The notes: generated by a model not told the origin, from the letters alone. 64,000 nucleotides of DNA from Candidatus Rokuibacteriota bacterium (GCA_003220535.1 QHSU01000059.1:124001-188000), one strand, 5' to 3'; shown: positions 8,109 to 19,095, counted from the stretch's first letter. Numbers and translations are program-made.

Positions 8109-9227
8109 TCAGGCGCTCGGCGCCGACGACGTCCAGGGGATCATGCGCTTTCGCAGCTCGTTCTCCTCGAGCTCGAGCCCGAGCCCCGGCGCGTCGGAGA
8201 GGACGAACTTCCCTTGGACCGGACGCACCGGCGTCCTGAACACCACGTCCTGGACCTGGTGCGGGCCGTTGTACTCGGCCGGGTAGTGCGCGTGGGTGAG
8301 CGACGCCACGAAGTGGAGGTTGGCGGTGTGACCGATCGAGGGCTGCGTCTGATGCGGGACCAGATCGACGCCGTACGCGCGGGCGAGCGCCGCCATGTCG
8401 GCGAGGCCGGTGAAGCCGCCGGTCTTCACGATGTCGGGCTGGACGATGTCCACGCCCGCCTCGATGAGACGCTTGATGCCCTGGAGCGTGTACTCCTGCT
8501 CGCCGGCGGAGACGGCGATGTCGAGGGCCGCCGCGACCTTGGCGAAGCTCTCCACGTGGTAGTGCTGCACCGGCTCCTCGAACCACACGTAGCCGAGCTC
8601 CTCCAGCGCGCGGCCGACGCGGATCGCGCCCTGGACCGAATAGCCGTTGTTGGAATCGAAGGCGAGGGGGAAGCCGGCGCCCACCAGCGTGCGCACGGCC
8701 CGCGCCTTGGCGATGTCGCCGGCGAGGTCGGCGTCGCGCCCGGTCTTGTCAGCGTCGAAGCGGATCTTCACCTGGACCGGTCCCAGCTCGAGCCACTTCT
8801 CGACCACGCGGCACACCTCGTCCACGCTTCGTTGGCCGTTGCCGCCGATCGAAGCGTAGAAGGGGAGCTTACGGCGCCAGGCGCCCCCGAGGAGCTTCCA
8901 CACGGGCTGGCCGAGCACCTTGCCTCTGAGGTCCCACAGCGCGATGTCGATAGCGGCCAGCGCTCCCGCGTAGGCGCCTTCCGGCCCCACCTTGATGTGC
9001 TGATGGAAAAGCCGGTCCTGGATCACGCGCGGCTCCAGCGGGTCGGCTCCGACCAGCATCGGCGTGAAGGCGCTGGCGATGATCTCGAGCGAGGCGTTGC
9101 CGTGCACCATCGGGCTCGCCTCGCCGAGGCCCGAGACGCCGGTATCGGTCCAGACCCGCACCCAGGCGCTGCGGCTCCGGCCGGCGCCCCAGTCCACGTG
9201 AAACGGCTCGACGCGCGCGATTTTCAC
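8109..9227 (-). CDS. mandelate racemase/muconate lactonizing enzyme family protein
   Basis: A 372-residue enolase-superfamily enzyme. The barrel carries a K-x-[KR] base (VQVKIRFDAD), the three metal-ligand strands FDSNNGY, WFEEPV and SAGEQEY, then QPDIVKTGG, and the His of VPHQTQPSIG. The set fits proton abstraction alpha to a carboxylate: an acid-sugar dehydratase, racemase or cycloisomerase. The GTG at 9227 is chosen because GGAGG lies 6 bases upstream (aaggagggcgaagtg); the ORF extends 11 codons further without homology. Same strand as the serine hydrolase, 19 bases apart. Exact substrate unknown. Confidence 0.85.
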   Translation of the reverse strand: MKIARVEPFHVDWGAGRSRSAWVRVWTDTGVSGLGEASPMVHGNASLEIIASAFTPMLVGADPLEPRVIQDRLFHQHIKVGPEGAYAGALAAIDIALWDLRGKVLGQPVWKLLGGAWRRKLPFYASIGGNGQRSVDEVCRVVEKWLELGPVQVKIRFDADKTGRDADLAGDIAKARAVRTLVGAGFPLAFDSNNGYSVQGAIRVGRALEELGYVWFEEPVQHYHVESFAKVAAALDIAVSAGEQEYTLQGIKRLIEAGVDIVQPDIVKTGGFTGLADMAALARAYGVDLVPHQTQPSIGHTANLHFVASLTHAHYPAEYNGPHQVQDVVFRTPVRPVQGKFVLSDAPGLGLELEENELRKRMIPWTSSAPSA

Positions 9228-9328
9228 TTCGCCCTCCTTGGCGCTCCGGAACGACAGCATAGCCCGCGCGGGCCTCGCGTGTCGCTCGTCAGTGAAAAAG
9301 TCGCCGCGCGCTGTTACAGTTCGATCTC

Positions 9329-9514
9329 GTGATCGACCTCAAGACCGCGAAGACGCTCGGGCTGACCCTGTGCGTCGCCGTCGCGTCGCTCGTCGCCGGC
9401 TGCGCCTCGGGTGGTGAGGATGTCCGCATACGGAGCTCACCTCCGCTCCACCGAGGACCTGGCGGCACCTACGTGCCCGGCGACACGAGCTACCACGGCA
9501 GCGGGGGACCCTAG
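9329..9514 (+). CDS. small putative lipoprotein
   Basis: A 61-residue ORF from GTG with a hydrophobic stretch and the lipobox LVAGC (Cys25), followed by a short Gly/Pro/Ser-rich tail. It would be exported and lipid-anchored. There is no clear ribosome site. The first 13 residues, VIDLKTAKTLGLT, are almost the signature found near the C terminus of DUF534-type ABC binding proteins (compare VINLKTARALGLT in the gene at 12397), and the reading continues upstream as LLQFDL to a stop at 9293. This may therefore be a recombination product rather than an ordinary small gene. Confidence 0.45.
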   Translation: MIDLKTAKTLGLTLCVAVASLVAGCASGGEDVRIRSSPPLHRGPGGTYVPGDTSYHGSGGP

Positions 9515-9721
9515 GGGAAGGCCGTCTCCCTCCGCCCTCATTTCGGCTGAGCGCCGTCCCGCCAGTTTCCACGTGGTCACGTGCGCGAGAATGTCCTTCA
9601 CCGACCAGTCGCCCGTGGCGCCGGTCTCCAGCAGCCGCGAGTCGGGCTCGCCGGCGTAGGAGTCCTTGAAGGCCGACCAGGCCTCGTCGAGCCGCTTCAG
9701 GAGCCGCTGTCGACCCGTCAC
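9437..9721 (-). pseudogene. truncated DinB/ClbS-like gene
   Basis: From GTG at 9721 the first 51 codons read as a good N terminus of a DinB-superfamily (ClbS/DfsB type) protein: RLLKRLDEAWSAFKDSY, then GDWSVKDILAHVTTW, where the His is a metal ligand. Past about base 9569 the similarity stops abruptly and the frame reads through low-complexity residues and over the small lipoprotein gene to a stop at 9437. The other three helices are missing. It begins 2 bases after the alkB stop, so it was probably the last gene of the oxygenase operon before a deletion or rearrangement near 9569. Confidence 0.6.
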
Positions 9722-9723
9722 GG

Positions 9724-10398
9724 TCAGCCGGCCTTGCGGAACGTCAGATTGATCCGGTGATGGCCGGTGAGCGGGTGGTGTCCATCGGCGAGCGGCTCGA
9801 TCCCGTGGAAGGCGAGCCGCGCAGGGCCACCCCACACGACGACGTCGCCGCTCTCCAGCCGGACGCGACGGGGTCTGTCGGCCCGGCGCGCGCCGCCGAA
9901 AAGAAACACCGCCGGCAGCCCGAGCGAGACCGAGACGATCGGCGCGCCGAAGTCGCGCTCGTTCCGGTCCTGGTGCATCGAGAGGCGCGCGCCGGGCTCG
10001 TAGCGGTTGATCAGGCACGCATCGGGCTCGAAGCCCGCGAATCCACCCGCGGCGGCGGCGCGCGTGGCGAGGCGGTGAAAGACGTCTGGCAACGACGGCC
10101 AGGGCCGGCGCGTCAGCGGATCGATCTGCTCGTAGCGATAGCCGGCGCGATCCGTCACCCAGCCGAGGCGGCCGCAATTGGTCGTCGCCAACGACATCGC
10201 GTGGCCGCCCGGGGTAACCATGTGGCGGAACGGTGCCGCCGCCGCGAGGCGGTGGATCGCCTTCACGAGCTCCTCCGCCGCGGGCTCGGCGAATCGCCTG
10301 AGGACCATCGCGCCGTCGGCGAGTGTCTCCACGGCAGCGCCCGCGTGCGGAAGGCCACTCAGCAAATCGCCGCTGGCCGCGTCACCGCGCCGGATCAT
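9724..10398 (-). CDS. alkB: DNA oxidative demethylase AlkB
   Basis: A 224-residue 2-oxoglutarate/Fe(II) dioxygenase closely following E. coli AlkB: RHMVTPGGHAMSLATTNCG (substrate lid), LGWVTDRAGYRYEQIDPLT, CLINRYEPGARLSMHQD, then GDVVVWGG and RINLTFR. Iron ligands His142, Asp144 and His198 and the 2OG-binding Arg215 and Arg221 are present. It reverses 1-methyladenine and 3-methylcytosine in DNA. It is 16 bases downstream of another 2OG-Fe(II) oxygenase on the same strand. No ada gene is visible nearby. Confidence 0.95.
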   Translation of the reverse strand: MIRRGDAASGDLLSGLPHAGAAVETLADGAMVLRRFAEPAAEELVKAIHRLAAAAPFRHMVTPGGHAMSLATTNCGRLGWVTDRAGYRYEQIDPLTRRPWPSLPDVFHRLATRAAAAGGFAGFEPDACLINRYEPGARLSMHQDRNERDFGAPIVSVSLGLPAVFLFGGARRADRPRRVRLESGDVVVWGGPARLAFHGIEPLADGHHPLTGHHRINLTFRKAG

Positions 10399-10414
10399 AT
10401 TGAGCGTAGCGAAT

Positions 10415-11164
10415 TCATCGTCCGTCGTGAAAGATGATGCCGAGCGTATGGCGGTGGCCCGAACGAAGCCGGCTCACCCCATGGCGCATGGCGACCCGAT
10501 AGCTCCCGCGCGTGCCGTGCACGGGCCGATGACGCACCGGGAAGATGACGCAGTCGCCCTGGTCGAGCGGCACGACCTCGGCCCGGGATTGAGCGCGCGG
10601 CCGCTGCTCCGTCAGCACGAACTCGCCACCCGTGAAATCCCGTCCCGGGGCCGACAGGAGGACGGTGACCTGCAGCGGGAACACGTGCTCCCCGTACACG
10701 TCCTGATGCAAGCAGTTGTAGTCGCCCTCGGCGTACTGCAAGAGGAGCGGCGTCGGCTTGGTCTGCCCGGCACGATGACAGCGGTCGAGAAAGTCCGCGT
10801 GGTCGTTCGAGTAGCGCACGTCGATCTCCATCGCCTCGTTCCAGCGGTTCGCGATGCCGGCCAGGGGTGGGTATAGGGCCGCCCGGAGCTCGGCGACGAT
10901 CCGCGGAAGCGGATAGGCGAAGTACTTGTACTCGCCGCGTCCAAAGCCGTGGCGGGCCATCACGATCCGCGCACGGAACGCCGCGTCGGCTCCATAGCCC
11001 GCGGCCAGCGCGGTACTCTCCTCCGGACCGAGGAGAGCGTTCACGACGGCGCAGCCGTGAGCGTCGAGCGCGGCGGCGATGCCGCGCCAGTCGATCGCCG
11101 CGATGCGCTCGGCCATGGTGGTCCCAGGCGGGCCTGTCCGGTCGCGCGCTGCCACGTGAGCCAT
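10415..11164 (-). CDS. 2OG-Fe(II) oxygenase (prolyl-4-hydroxylase/PKHD type) upstream of alkB
   Basis: A 249-residue double-stranded beta-helix oxygenase. Iron ligands are His153-Q-Asp155 (CLHQDVYGEHVFPLQ) and probably His216 (RPVHG), followed by a basic RHGVSRLRSGHRHTLGIIFHD end that should hold the 2OG-binding Arg. The N-terminal IDWRGIAAALDAHGCAVV is typical of small hydroxylases of this class. The ATG at 11164 has GAGGAG 7 bases upstream; a later ATG at 11116 is possible. The tight linkage to alkB (16 bases) suggests a role in alkylation or oxidative damage response, but the substrate is unknown. Confidence 0.85.
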   Translation of the reverse strand: MAHVAARDRTGPPGTTMAERIAAIDWRGIAAALDAHGCAVVNALLGPEESTALAAGYGADAAFRARIVMARHGFGRGEYKYFAYPLPRIVAELRAALYPPLAGIANRWNEAMEIDVRYSNDHADFLDRCHRAGQTKPTPLLLQYAEGDYNCLHQDVYGEHVFPLQVTVLLSAPGRDFTGGEFVLTEQRPRAQSRAEVVPLDQGDCVIFPVRHRPVHGTRGSYRVAMRHGVSRLRSGHRHTLGIIFHDGR

Positions 11165-11252
11165 GATCCCACTCCTCTTCGATGTTGTCGTCCAGCCCTG
11201 CTGGTACGTCCCGACCCATCGTTGACATATAGCTGCCCCTCGATTTATGGCT

Positions 11253-11301
11253 GCGCCCCGGCCGGCGGGGCCCCAGCCCCGCGACGGCCTGCAGCGCGCA
11301 C
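11253..11301 (-). repeat. dispersed GC-rich intergenic repeat, copy 4 (inverse)
   Basis: A 49-base element whose reverse complement reads gtgcgcgctgcaggccgtcg onward and aligns to copy 1 (5211-5260) with only a few differences, including the cggggctggggccccg core. It sits in the 337-base gap between the divergent genes at 11164 and 11502. Apart from this element and the promoter at 11426 the gap shows nothing else. Confidence 0.8.
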
Positions 11302-11425
11302 CGCCGCGACCATGGTCCCCCGGGGCACTCTGGCGCTTGCTCCCGAATCGACGATGCTCAGGCCGGCTCGTGATGGTTATACGCACCAGGGGGCGAAGAG
11401 GGTGGAAGAAGCCTGTGACATGTCG

Positions 11426-11454
11426 TTGACGAGTCTCGACGGGACATACATAGT
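11426..11454 (+). promoter_or_regulatory. sigma-70-type promoter for the epimerase gene
   Basis: TTGACG and CATAGT are separated by exactly 17 bases, 47 bases before the ATG at 11502. A good -35 and a fair -10 in an otherwise GC-rich region. Confidence 0.5.
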
Positions 11455-11501
11455 GCTGGCCTGAAGACGGAGAGCGTGCCTCTCCATACAGGAGACGAAC
11501 A

Positions 11502-12368
11502 ATGGCCAAGCGACGCGTCGTGATCACGGGGGCGGCCGGTTACGTCGGTCAGCGGATGTTCAAGGAGCTCGCCGAGCGGTGGGATGTGGTCCCGATCGAC
11601 GTCACCGCCACGACCCGAAGCGGCGAGAAGGTGCCGGGTCTGGTGGTCGCCGATCTGACCCGCCCGGATCGGAACGCGTATCGCCAGCACTTCCGCGGCG
11701 CCGACGCGGTGATCCACCTGGGCTACGTGCGCGCGCCCGGGATGGACGCCACGACGTGGCAGGAGAACAACGATGCGAAGTTCTGGGCCGAGCACCAGAA
11801 CGTCGCCCTCGCGTACAACGTGTATCGCGTCGCCCTCGAGGAGGGTGTGCGTCGCGTGGTCGTTGCCAGCTCCAACCACGCCTCGGACTACTACGAGCGC
11901 CTGGTCTGGGACGGGCGGGTCGACATGGTCACGCCCGAGATGCCGCCGCGGTCGGACAACTGGTACGGCTGGGCCAAGGCCTCCTACGAGCTGCTGGGCT
12001 TCGTGTTCGCCACCGGGAAGGTCGACGGCCGGAAGCTCGAGGTCGTGCAGTGGCGCATCGGCGGGCCCCGCGACGACGACATCGAGCACGTGCCGCCGGG
12101 GGACATCAAGATCATGCATCGGGCGCTCGGCGCCTATCTCTCGCGGCGCGATCAGGTCCAGCAGGCCATCCGCATGGTGGAGACCCCCGACATCACCGAC
12201 GAGCACGGCGTGCCGTTCCTGATCGTCTACGGCATCAGCGGCAACACGCATCGCTTCTGGAGCCTGGCCAGCGCCAAGACGAAGATCGGCTACGAACCTC
12301 AGGACGATAGCCAGGTCAACTTCGCCGACACGATCGCCGCCATCGCGCGGCGAGCGCCGAAGGCATGA
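11502..12368 (+). CDS. NAD-dependent epimerase/dehydratase family protein
   Basis: A 288-residue extended short-chain dehydrogenase. The N-terminal Rossmann motif is VVITGAAGYVGQRM, the HLGYVRAPG and VVVASSNHASDYY strands hold the catalytic Ser region, and YGWAKASYE supplies the Tyr-x-x-x-Lys pair. The overall pattern resembles uronate dehydrogenases and related sugar-acid enzymes. A gaggagacga-like Shine-Dalgarno (caggagacgaac) precedes the ATG. It is followed after 28 bases by an ABC binding protein and a PhyH-type oxygenase, but these need not share its pathway. Confidence 0.85.
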   Translation: MAKRRVVITGAAGYVGQRMFKELAERWDVVPIDVTATTRSGEKVPGLVVADLTRPDRNAYRQHFRGADAVIHLGYVRAPGMDATTWQENNDAKFWAEHQNVALAYNVYRVALEEGVRRVVVASSNHASDYYERLVWDGRVDMVTPEMPPRSDNWYGWAKASYELLGFVFATGKVDGRKLEVVQWRIGGPRDDDIEHVPPGDIKIMHRALGAYLSRRDQVQQAIRMVETPDITDEHGVPFLIVYGISGNTHRFWSLASAKTKIGYEPQDDSQVNFADTIAAIARRAPKA

Positions 12369-12396
12369 GGAAAACCGCGAAGGCGTTGGGGCTCAC

Positions 12397-13386
12397 GTGA
12401 TCGGCCGCCGCTCGTTCGTCGGCTCCCTGCTTCTCGGCGCGATTACCGCGCCGCGCGGGGTGGCGGCGCAGGCGCGGAAGGTCTCACAGATCGGGGTTCT
12501 GTCTCCGTTCTCCTCGGCCGCGGGCGCCGCTCCGTCGTTCCACGTCTTCCGCGACCGACTCCGCGAGCTGGGCTACATCGAAGGCGAGAACGTCGCCTTC
12601 GAATACCGGTGGGCGGAGGGCAACTACGAGCGACTGCCGGCGCTCGCTGCGGAGCTCGCGCGGAGCAAGGTGGACGTGGTGCTCTCCGCCTGGAGCACGC
12701 CCGCCGCCCTGGCCGCGAAGCGCGCGACGACGACCATTCCCATCGTCTTCATCGGCGTCGGCGACGAAGTGGGTGTCGATCTCGTCCCGAACCTCGCACG
12801 ACCCGGCGGGAACATCACGGGATCGACGTTTCTCTCGGAGGAAACCGTCGGAAAGCAGCTGCAGCTCCTCAAGGAGGTCGTTCCCCGGGCGTCGCGAGTG
12901 GCGACGGTGTCGAATCCGGCCAATCCCGTCTACGGTCCCATGCTGCAAGGTATCGAGGCGATGGGCCGCGCGATCGATGTGCAGGTCGTGCGGCTCGGGG
13001 TCCAGGGTCCAGCCGACGTCGAGGCCACCTTCGACTCCGCCCGGCGGGAACGGGTCGAGGGTCTCGTGGTGCTCCGGGATCTCGTGCTGATCACGTACCG
13101 AGAGCGCCTCGTGGCCCTCGCCGCGAAGCACCGGATGCCGGTGATGTACGGGATGAGGGAATTGGTCGATGCGGGCGGCCTCATGTCGTTCGAGCCCAGC
13201 CTTCCCGAGCTCCACCGGCGCGCCGCCGACCTGGTGGCCAAGATTCTCAAGGGCGCCAAGCCGGCCGCCCTGCCCGTCGAGCAGTCCAGCCGGTTCGAGC
13301 TGGTCATCAATCTCAAGACCGCCAGGGCGCTCGGCCTGACGATCCCGCCGCCGGTGTTGCTACGGGCGGATCACGTGATCGAGTGA
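12397..13386 (+). CDS. ABC transporter substrate-binding protein (DUF534/ABC_sub_bind family)
   Basis: A 329-residue periplasmic binding protein. The GTG start gives an IGRRSFVGSLLLGAI signal with twin arginines (Tat-like) cut near VAAQA. Family signatures: GVLSPFSS near the N terminus, ELGYIEGENVAFEYRWAEG, DVVLSAWSTPAALAAKRAT, VGVDLVPNLARPGGNITG, and the C-terminal VINLKTARALGLTIPP motif. These proteins occur in large numbers in some soil bacteria, often without their own ATPase and permease, as here. Ligand unknown. Confidence 0.9.
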   Translation: MIGRRSFVGSLLLGAITAPRGVAAQARKVSQIGVLSPFSSAAGAAPSFHVFRDRLRELGYIEGENVAFEYRWAEGNYERLPALAAELARSKVDVVLSAWSTPAALAAKRATTTIPIVFIGVGDEVGVDLVPNLARPGGNITGSTFLSEETVGKQLQLLKEVVPRASRVATVSNPANPVYGPMLQGIEAMGRAIDVQVVRLGVQGPADVEATFDSARRERVEGLVVLRDLVLITYRERLVALAAKHRMPVMYGMRELVDAGGLMSFEPSLPELHRRAADLVAKILKGAKPAALPVEQSSRFELVINLKTARALGLTIPPPVLLRADHVIE

Positions 13387-13446
13387 CTCGGGCTTCTGCT
13401 ACTCTGAGGCTGTCGGATCGGGGTGAACGAGCGGGAGGATGACGAC

Positions 13447-14274
13447 ATGAAGCTCACATCGGCACAGCTCGAGCAGTTCGACCGCGACGGGTATCTGTTC
13501 TTCCAGAGTCTGTTCTCTCCCGCGGAGATCAAGGTCCTCACGGACGAGGTGCCGAAGCTCTACGCGCAGCGCCGGCCCGAGAACGTGCGCGAAAAGGGGA
13601 GCGACGCCGTGCGGACGAACTTCGCCGCCCACATGTACAGCGCCCCCTTTGCGCGGCTCGCGCGGCACCCGCGGATGATCGACCCGGTCGTCCAGATCTT
13701 CGGCGAGCCGGTGTACATGCACCAGTTCAAGATCAACGGCAAGATGGCCTTCGACGGTGACGTGTGGCAGTGGCATCAGGACTTCGGCACCTGGTTCAAC
13801 GACGACCAGATGCCCGAGGCGCGCGCCATGAACGTCGCGATCTTCCTGGACGACGTCAACGAGTTCAACGGCCCGCTGATGTTCATCCCCGGCAGCCACA
13901 AGCTGGGCGTGCTCGAGGCCGGGCACGACATCACGACGACCAGCTATCCCCTGTGGACCATCGACCACGAGACGATCACCAGGCTCGTCGCCCGTGGCGG
14001 CCTCGTGGCGCCGAAGGGGCCCGTGGGCTCGATGATCGTGTTCCACTCGTGCCTCGTTCACGCGTCGACCTCGAACCTCTCGCCGTGGAACCGGGTGAGC
14101 GTCTACCTGAGCCTCTGCGCGGTGTCCAACCACATCCGCCGCTTCAAGCGGCCGGAGTACATCGCCCACCGAGACTTCACGCCGATCGAGTGTCTCCCCG
14201 ACGACTGCCTGCTCCGTCCCTACGAGGTGGCGCTGCCGTGGAAGGACGGCACGCCCGAGGCGGCGCTCAGGTAG
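13447..14274 (+). CDS. phytanoyl-CoA dioxygenase (PhyH) family protein
   Basis: A 275-residue 2OG-Fe(II) oxygenase. Iron ligands His110 and Asp112 (WQWHQDFGTW) and His205 (HSCLVHAS), with Arg216 for 2-oxoglutarate (SPWNRVSVY). Members hydroxylate acyl-CoAs, ectoine, mercaptohistidine precursors or secondary metabolites. The ATG at 13447 is preferred because GGGAGGA lies 7-8 bases upstream; a GTG 24 bases earlier is in frame. Its stop overlaps the 3' end of the convergent amidohydrolase by 8 bases. Confidence 0.87.
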   Translation: MKLTSAQLEQFDRDGYLFFQSLFSPAEIKVLTDEVPKLYAQRRPENVREKGSDAVRTNFAAHMYSAPFARLARHPRMIDPVVQIFGEPVYMHQFKINGKMAFDGDVWQWHQDFGTWFNDDQMPEARAMNVAIFLDDVNEFNGPLMFIPGSHKLGVLEAGHDITTTSYPLWTIDHETITRLVARGGLVAPKGPVGSMIVFHSCLVHASTSNLSPWNRVSVYLSLCAVSNHIRRFKRPEYIAHRDFTPIECLPDDCLLRPYEVALPWKDGTPEAALR

Positions 14275-15340
14275 TCCGTCGCGGCTTGATCTTGAGGAGC
14301 CTCGCCGCATTGAGGCCCAAGATCTTCGCCCTGTCGGTGTCCTTCAGGAATTTGCACCCGTCGACGAATCCGCGGGGATCGTACCAGCCCATGTCGTAGG
14401 GATAGTCGGTCCCGACGACGATGTGATCGGCGCCCCACAGGTTGACGAGGTGCCGGAGCTGCTCGCGGTCGAACACGATCGTGTCGAAGTAGAGCTTGGC
14501 GAGCGACTGGCGGGGCTTCCGCTTGAGGACCGTGCGCGGATCGATGCGGGCGCCCCACGCGTGATCCATGCGGGCCGGATAGTGCGACACGTAGCCGCCG
14601 CCGTGCGCCGACACGACCTTCAGCCTGGGGAACTTCTCGAGGATTCCGTCGAACACGAGATGCCCGATCGCGACCGTCGAGTCGAGTGGGTTGCCGATGA
14701 TGTTGATGAAGTAGTGGTCCGCCAGCCGCTCGCCGCCGGTGAACCCGTTGGGGTGTATGAACACCATGACGTCGAGCTCCTGCACCTTTGCCCAGAAGGC
14801 GTCGCGATCCCGCGAGATTTCCCGGCCGGCGACGTTCGTGCCGATCTCCACGCCGCGGAAGCCGAGTCGCTTGACGCAGTATTCGAGCTCCTCGGCCGCC
14901 GCGTCGGGCGCCTGCAGCGGGACGTCGGCCAACGCGACGAAGCGGCTCGGGTGCTTTCGCACGATCTCCGCCAGGTTCTCGTTGATGGCCCGGGCGGTCT
15001 TGCGGCCGATCTCGGGGTCGAGCGAGTACATGAACTGGAACGGCGAGCACGAGATCGCCTGCACGTCCACACCCATCTTGTCCATGTCGCGCAGGCGCTG
15101 CTCGACGGACGTGAGACAGACGAAGACGTTCTCCGCCTGCTTCTTGTTCGTCGCGCGCGACAGGTCGTTCGTGAACCGCATCGCCGGCTCGTCCTCACGT
15201 CGGAAGACGTCTTTCACCATCTCGTCCGCCAGCGGGTCGTGGACGTGGCAGTGGACGTCGATGCAGAGGTGTCGGCGGCGGCCCTTGGCCTGCCGCGAAT
15301 CGCCACCGCGCGCTACCGGACCGGGACATGTGAAGAGCAC
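14267..15340 (-). CDS. amidohydrolase family protein (ACMSD/gamma-resorcylate decarboxylase-like)
   Basis: A 357-residue amidohydrolase_2 protein with a complete metal site: IDVHCHVH at 28-34 (H-x-H), the barrel-strand His of VFIHPNGF, the AHGGGY motif and the GTDYPYD aspartate near the C terminus. Such enzymes decarboxylate aminocarboxymuconate semialdehyde or hydroxybenzoates, or hydrolyse related compounds. The GTG at 15340 is supported by an AAGGAGG site 6 bases upstream. It follows the membrane glycosyltransferase by only 12 bases, so it may be co-transcribed with the BMP-type transporter genes. Confidence 0.87.
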   Translation of the reverse strand: MLFTCPGPVARGGDSRQAKGRRRHLCIDVHCHVHDPLADEMVKDVFRREDEPAMRFTNDLSRATNKKQAENVFVCLTSVEQRLRDMDKMGVDVQAISCSPFQFMYSLDPEIGRKTARAINENLAEIVRKHPSRFVALADVPLQAPDAAAEELEYCVKRLGFRGVEIGTNVAGREISRDRDAFWAKVQELDVMVFIHPNGFTGGERLADHYFINIIGNPLDSTVAIGHLVFDGILEKFPRLKVVSAHGGGYVSHYPARMDHAWGARIDPRTVLKRKPRQSLAKLYFDTIVFDREQLRHLVNLWGADHIVVGTDYPYDMGWYDPRGFVDGCKFLKDTDRAKILGLNAARLLKIKPRRTT

Positions 15341-15352
15341 GTGGATCCTCCT

Positions 15353-17490
15353 TTATCTCGGGGGCGCCAGCTCCAGAAGCCAGAATTTCCCGTCGCCGCG
15401 GAGCAGGCGGGTCTGACGCGTGAAGAAGGTCGTCATCAGCTCGAGCTTGGCGAGGTTCTCCTCGCGCGGCCGGCGGTCGTCCACGATCGGGGACCGCGCG
15501 TAGTCGAGCAGGAGCTCGTGACGGAGCAGAATGTGCGTGATGCCGGCCCTCCGCACGCGGGCGGCCAGCTCGTCGGTGTCGCGCGCGGCTTGCAGCCACT
15601 GGCGAAACGTCCAGTCCTCGAAGATGAAATCGGAGAAGTACGGCCGTTCCAGATGGTAGGTGTCGCGTCGCATGTCGATGAGCCAGACGCGCGCCGTCGG
15701 CGGGAGCTGGCGATTGATGACCTCGTAGTACCGGTAGTAGTCGAGCCGGCGCTCCAGGTACCCGTTCCGCGGCTCGCCGCCGAGGACGACGCGCAGCGGG
15801 TCCACGAACGCGAACCACGAGAGGACGACCGGCACTCCCGCCGCGGCGACACAGAGGACGACCCACCAGAAGGCACGGCCCGATCCAGGGCCCAGTGCGC
15901 CGGCCGCGGCGCGGCCCGTCACCGCGAGCGCGACGGCCAGCGCCGGCGTGGCCGGCATAAGGTAGCGAAGCTGCTGACTCGAGAAGAGCCAGAACACGTA
16001 GAGCACCGACGATACCAGCAGCGCGAGGCCGAGCTCTCCTTCCAGGCGCCGAGTGGCGAGGGCCCAGAGGACGAGCGCGACGGCGAACAGAAATGCGACC
16101 CCGAGCACGCCGTCGTAGTAGACCGGCTCCTCCGGCTGAGCGGCCAGCGCCAGACGCACGGGCGAGAGCAGGTAGTCGAGCGGTGTCAGCGCGTTCCCAT
16201 AGAACGCGAACATGCTTTCGTAGAGCCGGGAGCGCTCGAGGTCCCAGCCGGGCGCCTGGCCTCCGAAAAGGCTGAGGAAAAACGGGAACACTGGATTCCC
16301 GGTGCGCACCCAGTTGCGCACGTACCACGGGGCCGCGAGCAAAGCGCCGAGCGCGAGCGCGCCGAGGCCGGCGAGGACGAGGCGGGCGGGCTCGTGCCCC
16401 GGCGGTAAGGTCGAGCGGGCCGCACGGCTCGCCCGGAGCGCGCGGATCAGCACCGCGAGCGCGAGGGCGAGCCCGAGAGCCGCCGCCGTGAGCTTGATCG
16501 CCAGCGCGAAGCCGATCGCCAGCGCGGCGGCGGGGAGCCACCCGGCGTCGAGGGTCGTCCACCACCGGCCCACAGCGCGCACGGCCAGGGCGGTGTACGC
16601 GACGAGGGCCAGATCGATGTAGCCGCCGGCCGCGACGTCGTACGCGGTTGGGATCGCGGCGACGCTCAGCGCGGCGAGCGAGGCCCATGGCGGATCGGCG
16701 CCGCGCTCGCGCGCCCAGCCGTAGGTGACGAGCGCCAGCAGGGGTGCGAAGGCGAACAGTGTCGCTCCCGCCGCCGCCTCCGCCGTTCGCGGACCGACGA
16801 GGCCGCCCAGCAGTAGGGCCCACACGTCGTGCATCTCGGCGCCGAGCGGATAGAAGCTCGCGATGTTGTACGGGGTGTCGACCGTGCCGCCCGCCGCGAC
16901 GTACGCCTTCGGGAGCGCGAGATGGTATAGCAACGTGTCGTTCGCCGTGGGCGGCGCCAGGGCCGCGACCAGCGCCAGTGTCTGGACCAGGGCGATCAGC
17001 ACCAAGCAGATTCGCGGGAAGCGGGCCACCGGCTCCGGCGCGCCCGGCGCCGAGCGAAGGCACGCGCGTACCCCGAGTGCGACGCCTCCGAGCATGGCCG
17101 CCACGGCGACTGTCGGGCGATACAGATGGGCGACGCCGAGGGCGAACCAGGCGATCGACCAAGTGCCGGCGCCGACGAGCGCGCGACTCGCCAGGTCGAG
17201 GGCGCGCGACTCTGCCCCACTCGCGGGGCTCGCGGCACACGCGCGCACCACGAGATCGCCCACGCCGAACCAGGCGAGAACGAGTGACGTGGCGACGACG
17301 AGGCCGCCGAGAGATGCGCCCCAGCCGGCGGCGTCGAAGACGGGCCCGCGGGCCAGCGAGGCGATCAGCGCGCCGAGGAGCTCGCGCAGATGTCCGACGT
17401 CTCCATCGCGGCGCTGAAAGAAGAACGCCAGCAGCGTCAGGCCGAAGCCGCTCGCGAGGAGGGCGGCGACGGTGCGCGGGGCACGCGCCG

Positions 17491-17494
<4 letters not shown>
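15353..17494 (-). CDS. polytopic membrane protein, PMT/ArnT-like glycosyltransferase family 39
   Basis: A 713-residue protein with 12 or more predicted membrane helices and a soluble C-terminal part (from about residue 570) with DYYRYYEVINRQLPPTARV and DERPYFSDF-like segments. The loop NDTLLYHLALPKAYVAAGG after an early helix holds the acidic residue where dolichyl/undecaprenyl-phosphate sugar transferases bind substrate. It would add a lipid-linked sugar to an acceptor on the outer face of the inner membrane. The GTG overlaps the stop of the ABC ATPase (GTGA), an odd partner; translational coupling is likely, function shared or not. The open frame extends upstream inside the ATPase gene, which is a shadow. 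Confidence 0.78.
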
Positions 17495-19095
<1,601 letters not shown>

